Assembly: GCA_001724265.1 (NCBI GenBank)
Contig: MEDY01000180.1
Coordinates: 1-58,236, forward strand
Direction of reading: 5' to 3'
DNA from: Rhizaria sp. SCN 62-66
Lineage: Eukaryota > Rhizaria, unplaced
Length of the DNA stretch: 58,236 nucleotides
In this document: positions 53,351-58,236 of the stretch, one piece after another
How positions within the stretch are numbered: position 1 is the first letter of the stretch
How the letters are laid out: every line of letters starts with the position of its first letter
Notes under the pieces: model-generated
What the model was told of the DNA's origin: nothing
Database searches by the model: none
Seen by the model: only the letters and a program-made list of their open reading frames with translations
Translations under genes and position numbers: made by a program

Positions 53351-55151
53351 ATGCAGACCGCCATGTTCCCGGACAATTCGTTCGGTGGTGAAATGGGCTC
53401 GATGGACGGGATGTCCGGCATGGGCGCCCCGCAACAGCAACAAGGTACGCGTGATTTCGCGGTGTAACACGCGACTATCACTGCTTATTTTTATTATACT
53501 ACCTCATCATTTCGCTGCGTCCTGCTCGTCTATTTGTCCTTTTATCATAGGCTGGGGCAGCCGCACCCACCCTGCTCCTCCTCAGCAAGCCCCCATGCAA
53601 CAGCAGCAGCAGCAGCCTCAGCAACAACAACAGCAGCAGCAGCCTTTGCAGCAGCAGTCGCAGGGCTTTGGCGGCGGCTTCTTCGGCGGCTCCTCCCCTG
53701 CCGCGAGCGCCGCCGCGTCCGTGCTGGGCGCAGGCATGAGCTTCATGACGTCCCAGCTCGTCGGCCCTGCGGGCAGCGCGGCCAGCGCCAACTCGGCCGC
53801 CGCGGCGGCTGCGGGGCCCAGCTCCGCGCACGACGCATTCGCCAAGGCTGCCGCACAGGCCGCGCTTGACTCGGGCTCGTCGTACGTGCGCCAGAACGTC
53901 AAGGGCTGGTTCTCCTGGCTATCGCTCGACTCGCTGCGGCCCTACTTCCACGTCTCTAACACCTACGTCGTCAACAAGATCGCGCTCGTGCTCTTCCCCT
54001 ATCCGCACCGCGACTGGCAGCGCAAACCGCAGGGCGCGTCTCTGTCCGTCGCGCTCGGCGGCGGCGGCGTTCTCGGCGCCCCTGAGACGCTGTCGCGGTC
54101 GCCGTCCCTGATTCAGCAGCAGCAGCAGCCCGGTAACGGCTTCGGCGGCTTCAGCGGCGGCGGCGGCGGTAACTCGATTGCGTCGACCCCCGGCGCGTCG
54201 CCGCCGCTGTTTGCGGCCGCCGCGCCCGCGCCGCCCTCGCGGCCAGTTCCGCCCCATGTGTTGGCCGCCGCCGACGGGATGCAGTTGCCACCGGACGACC
54301 TCAACGCGCCGGATCTCTACCTGCCGCTCATGGCCTTCGTCACCTACGTGCTGCTGCGGGGCTACATCGCGGGGCTCTCGGACCGCTTCCACCCCGAGCA
54401 CCTCAGCGCGCTGGCGTCCAGCACCTTCGCGATGCTCGCTGTGGAGCTCATCCTGCTGCGCCTGACCGTCTTCCTCGCAGGCTCCGCGCTGGCCGCGCCG
54501 AAACTGCTCGATTCGGTCGCCTATGCTGGCTACAAGTACATCGGCTTCATTGCCACGCTCGGCGCCGGCCTCGTCTTCGGCCGCGCGGGCTTCTGGACGC
54601 TGCTCGCGTTTACCTCGCTGTCGCAGGCCGTCTTCTCGATCCGCGTCGTCGCCGCCGCCACCGCGGCCGCCGCCGCCGCCGCCTCGCTGGGCGCGGCGGG
54701 TGGGACGCAGCACGAGACGGCGGCGGCCGCGTCGTGCCGCCGCACGTCGCTGCTGCTGCTGGGTGCGATGCAGGTTGTCATCGCGCTCTTCCTGCTGCGC
54801 GGCGCCATGCCCGACAGCCTCGCCGCGTCGCTCATGCCCCTCGGCGCCGGTAGTAGCACCGGCAGCGCCGGTGGTAGCGGCGGCGGCGGCGGCGCGGGTG
54901 TCGGGATGGGCGCGGGCGCGGTCGGGGCCGGCGGCGCGGCGGTGGGCAGCGGGAGGCGCGCGGGCAAGATGCCCAAGCTGCAGCGGCAGCCCGCGGTGGG
55001 GCCCGACGGCGACCGCGACGGCGACGGTGGTGAAGGGGTTGTGGCGGAGCGCGCTGCTGCGGGCGGCAAGAACCGGGCCAAGGGCGCGGCGCGGGGCGCG
55101 GTGGCTGAGGCCGAGGCTGACGATGAGTTTGAGGGTGATGACGACCAGTGA
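53351..55151 (+). CDS. YIF1: YIF1 family Golgi/ER membrane trafficking protein
   Basis: YIF1 partners with YIP1 and Rab GTPases in ER-to-Golgi transport. Exons are 53351-53444 and 53551-55151, with a 106-bp GTACGC intron, giving 564 residues; animal YIF1A has 293. Met- and Gln-rich N-terminal residues precede the conserved cytosolic domain (SSYVRQNVKGWFSWLSLDSL, then YFHVSNTYVVNKIALVLFPY and HRDWQR). After a Gly/Gln-rich insertion comes the hallmark DLNAPDLYLPLMAFVTYVLL, followed by about five membrane segments (LAVELILLRLTVFLAG, YAGYKYIGFIATLGAGLVFG, WTLLAFTSLSQAVFSI, LGAMQVVIALFLLRG). A Gly-rich then charged tail of about 90 residues extends past the last membrane segment and is not part of the family. 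The stop is TGA. Confidence 0.95.
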
Positions 55152-55985
55152 GTGGAGTGAACCCGTCGACGCTAAAGTCCACGTTACTCTGAGAGTGGGC
55201 CACGGCCGGTTGAAGCTGTTGAAGCCGCTAACGAATCGACGTCGTTCAGCGACAGCAACAGCGACGCGCTCAGGCGTGGTCTCCGATATGTGAAGAAAAA
55301 TCAAGCACATGTGCACGCGTCTCTAACGAGCACTGAGTGTGCAGGGCAAACATAGGCGAATACGTTTGTGGTTGGAATAGACTCTGTATGCATTGTATTA
55401 CGCATAATATGACACATGATCCTTGTTCCAAATCAGTCTATACATATTATTGTGCTTGTTTTCAAAACGAACATTGTTTTTGAATCGATCTGATATGTAT
55501 GACAGGAAACCTGGGAATCAGTTGCCATGGTCGCTGGGTCGCGGCTTACCTTAGTTGCCTCGGCTGGCAGCAGCCTCCCAGCAGAGTTTTTCTTTCTTTT
55601 TTAGATATTGAGTTGTGTTTTTGCCGTTTTATTAAACAATCAATTAGGAATACGACGAATATACCCAATAAGTTTGATTGCACACCATCGAACGTCATAA
55701 TTTATCACAATCTTGATCAGTTTCTAAGGCCATCCTCTCATCCTCCTCCTTGTTTCCTGGTTTGCCCGCTTCTTTTTGCTCTCTTGCGCTACCGGCACCG
55801 CCCACAATAGCCTCTCGCGCTTGCCTGCAGTTTTCATAGACAAATTAACCTACTTCTTTTGGTGCATTGGTCTCAGTCCGCTCCGCTTTCTCCTGCAAGC
55901 GACACATAAACATTAAAGCGCTGTCCTGCTCTTGCTCTCACCACTCAGTTTGTTGAAGGTCGGAGCGTTCCCCACAACACAGCAG
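55152..55985. other. Spacer YIF1 / TIG-repeat gene
   Basis: The first 150 bases of this 834-bp spacer are GC-rich and likely YIF1 3' UTR; the rest is AT-rich. A pyrimidine tract ending CACTCAG at 55948 may be a splice acceptor 37 bases before the next ATG. No RNA gene is seen. Confidence 0.5.
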
Positions 55986-58236
55986 ATGCTGAGACGCAGT
56001 CGATGGGGGGCATTGCGCCTCCTGTCTCTCATTGCTCTTGTGATGCTCATGGCATCTATGGTCTCTGCACAGTGGTACTACAGCACCACGAAGTCCTCCG
56101 TCCATATAGCCTACGAGACGGCGGGTCAAACCTGCATCGAACAACTACCGTCGTTGCACGGCAGGTGGTTGCACGTTCTACATGTACTATGGCAAAACTG
56201 AGGCATATGCGCTTGACTATGGCTGCGTCAACACGATTACTAACTCCTTTAACTACTGCGGCGAGTGGTCGCCACGAGGCCTCAACTGTTGGTGTGATGA
56301 TGCCTGTTGCTCTTATAACGACTGCTGCTGGGACAACGTGCGCAACTGCAAGGCGCCGCTCATTGACGGCGTACAGCCCACCCGTGCGCCGACAGGCCCC
56401 TTGAAGTCAACCATTCTCACGCTCACCGGCGACGGCTTCGCCTGCCGCGACAAGTCCACGACCCCGCAGGCGTACGTCACCATGCACAACATGCGCGGCG
56501 CGGCTCGCCCCGCGAACAACATCAGCCCCAACGCCTACGTTGTGCCCACCAGTACGATGATCGCGACGACGCAGCTGTACACCTCGTTCTACTTGCCCTA
56601 GGACTACGGCCCCAACTGGTACTTTATCCTGCGTAACTGCTACTTCGTGGTCGGTCCCGCGTCCGCAGACCTCTTCTCGTACAACGTGCCGTCGCTGGAG
56701 GGCCTCTCGCCGACGACGGGCGCGACCCGTGGTGGCAAGGCCGTACTCGTGCTTTCGACGATGCAGGGAACGAGCTTCGGCAACAGTGTACCACTCACGG
56801 CCGGTCTCACCGTCGCGCGCTATTACTGCACGCTCAGCAACGGCTCAACCGGCGTCTTCAGCACGGTGTACAACACCAATATGACAGTGACCAACCACAC
56901 GAAGCTGATCTTCTACCACCCGGCTGGTGAGGGCACGTGCAGTGTCTCGCTCGAAGTGAGCTCGCAGTCTGTGTCCGTGTCGCGCCTGTCGTTCGCCTAC
57001 CAGCCGCCGACGATCACGTCCGTGACCCCGTCAGTGTCGCTCACGCCTGGCACCTCGATCACCCTCAGGGGACAGAACTTCGGCGTCACGCCCAGCGTCA
57101 CCGTCGCCGACATCTCCTGTCCGGTTACGAGCAGCACCGTCGACGGCACGACCGAAGTCCTGGTCTGCACGCTGCCGCTGGGCTACCGCGTGTCGCAGCC
57201 CGTCGTTGTGGCCGCCGGCGGCCAGCGCAGTAACGTCGTCTACGTGTCGTACGCGGCGCCGGTCATCAGTATCGTCAGCCCGTCGACCGGCCCCACGGCC
57301 GGCAGTACCGCCGTGACGCTTACCGGCACCGGCTTCTACATCAGCGGCTCGATGATCTTCGGCGGCACGACGTACGCGTCGACAAACACGACGATGTTCA
57401 CGAGCTGGACGACGACCCAGATCGTGTTCAAGACGCCTGCCGGACAGGGCAAGAACGTGGCCATCTACCTCGTCGTCGGTGACCAGCTCTCGGCCACGCC
57501 CGGCGCCTTCAGCTACAACGCGCCCGTGATCGCGAACGCCACGCCCAAGCCCGGCGCGTCGGGCGCCACGCTCACGATTACGGGTACTGACTTCGGCACC
57601 AGTGGCTCCGTCGCCGTCTCCGGCCTCGACTGCGCCATTTTGACGCACGCCACGACCCAGATCACGTGCACCATCCCGACGGGCTACGGCAACAACAAGG
57701 CCATCCTCGTGACCATCAGCTCGCAGTCGTCCAACTCGTATGCGTGGAGCTACCCCGTGCCAGTGGTTTCGACAGTGAGCCCGCTCACCGGCGGCACCGA
57801 AGGCGGCTACAAGCTCACCATTGAGGGTCAGTACTTTGGCGACACGGGCAGCTTGCTCTTGGGCGCCATTGGCACGGCCACGTCGGGCATCAACTGCGTT
57901 AGTTCCTCCTGGACCGCCACGAAGATCATTTGCGAGCTCGCCTCTGGCAGCGGTCAGAACCTCTACGCCATCGTCTCCTCCGGTGGCCAGACCGGCGCCG
58001 CCCCCATGGGGTACCTCTTCTCGTACGGCGCGCCCACGGTTACTTCCGTGACGCCGCTGACGGGCTCCACGTCCGGTAGCACGCAGCTTATCATCACGGG
58101 CACCAACTACGGCTCCAGCACCGTCGCGCAGGCCGCAGGCGTCGTCACCATCCGGTACGACTCGCTCGCCGGCGGCGCCAACTGCACGCTGCAGTCGCGC
58201 GACCACACGCAGCTGCTGTGCTCGACCAGCATCGGT
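55986..58236 (+). CDS. Secreted SMB + IPT/TIG-repeat protein, 3' end off window; contains a frame shift and an in-frame TAG
   Basis: From ATG 55986 a signal peptide is clear (basic MLRRSRWG, hydrophobic LRLLSLIALVMLMASM, VSA|QW cleavage site). The frame then stops near 56200, while the downstream coding frame is shifted by one base. The switch must lie between about 56045 and 56180, where I find no intron of the usual length. Next comes a somatomedin-B-like cysteine pattern (NCWCDDACCSYNDCCWDN; 56266-56350). An in-frame TAG is at 56599-56601, after which the frame is open to the window end. From about 57000 there are five IPT/TIG repeats (for example TPGTSITLRGQNFGV, TAGSTAVTLTGTGF, GASGATLTITGTDFG, TEGGYKLTIEGQYFG, TSGSTQLIITGTNYG). 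TIG repeats are typical of large cell-surface adhesion or receptor proteins. It could be a pseudogene, but 545 intact codons after the TAG argue against old decay. Confidence 0.75.
56599..56601 (+). other. In-frame TAG in the TIG-repeat gene
   Basis: The TAG separates SFYLP from DYGPNWYFILRN. The same frame stays open for the remaining 1,635 bases of the window. Confidence 0.9.

Noticed and set aside
53919-55316. 465-codon minus-strand frame opposite YIF1
   Set aside because: YIF1 on the plus strand has conserved motifs and membrane segments; the opposite frame has none.
56076-56109. A 35-bp GT...AG segment as an intron to fix the TIG-gene frame
   Set aside because: It is far shorter than the 106-242 bp introns elsewhere, its donor is poor, and removing it gives the wrong frame.

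Overview
This is a nuclear window from an unidentified unicellular eukaryote. Coding exons are very GC-rich, and the spacers and introns are AT- and T-rich. Genes lie close together on both strands. Introns are few and short: the 15 I can place are 106-242 bp. Many conserved housekeeping proteins are greatly lengthened by Ala/Ser/Asp/Gln/Asn tracts. Best-supported genes are CCZ1 (3' end off the left edge), a very long SART3/Prp24 homologue, a DPP3-family protein that has lost its zinc motifs, FAM32A, SEC11, a possible mitoribosomal mS26-like protein, SYF1/XAB2, a CBS-domain protein, 2-hydroxyacyl-CoA lyase, an ankyrin protein, RPB4, YIF1, and a secreted SMB + IPT/TIG-repeat protein running off the right edge.

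Layout: 1-10.4 kb holds CCZ1 and SART3 (minus). 10.9-17.5 kb holds the DPP3-like gene (plus). 17.8-20.4 kb holds an unrecognised C2-like/EF-hand-like gene (minus). 20.9-32.9 kb is a plus-strand run: FAM32A, SEC11, an RS-type low-complexity protein, an mS26-like protein and SYF1. 34.0-38.5 kb is an unusual plus-strand frame of 1,523 codons, free of low-complexity tracts and interrupted only by three TAG codons. 39.0-41.0 kb is the CBS gene (minus). 41.4-48.3 kb holds HACL and ankyrin (plus). 48.3-52.2 kb is a T-rich stretch with no recognisable gene. 52.2-58.2 kb holds RPB4 (minus), YIF1 (plus) and the TIG gene (plus). SART3, FAM32A and SYF1 all act in the spliceosome; I see no sign that this clustering is more than neighbourhood.

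Three genome-level signals stand out. First, all 14 CDS ends I can place use TAA (7) or TGA (7), never TAG. Meanwhile four in-frame TAGs sit inside two otherwise open genes, which suggests UAG may be a sense codon here; stop-codon readthrough or gene decay are the alternatives. Second, every placed intron has C at donor position +4 (GTACGT in 10 of 15), which predicts a compensatory change in U1 and/or U6 snRNA. Third, an exact 12-mer, GTGACCGTGAGC, occurs ten times on both strands, in several reading frames and in six genes. Family names rest on my recognition of conserved motifs; no database search was run.
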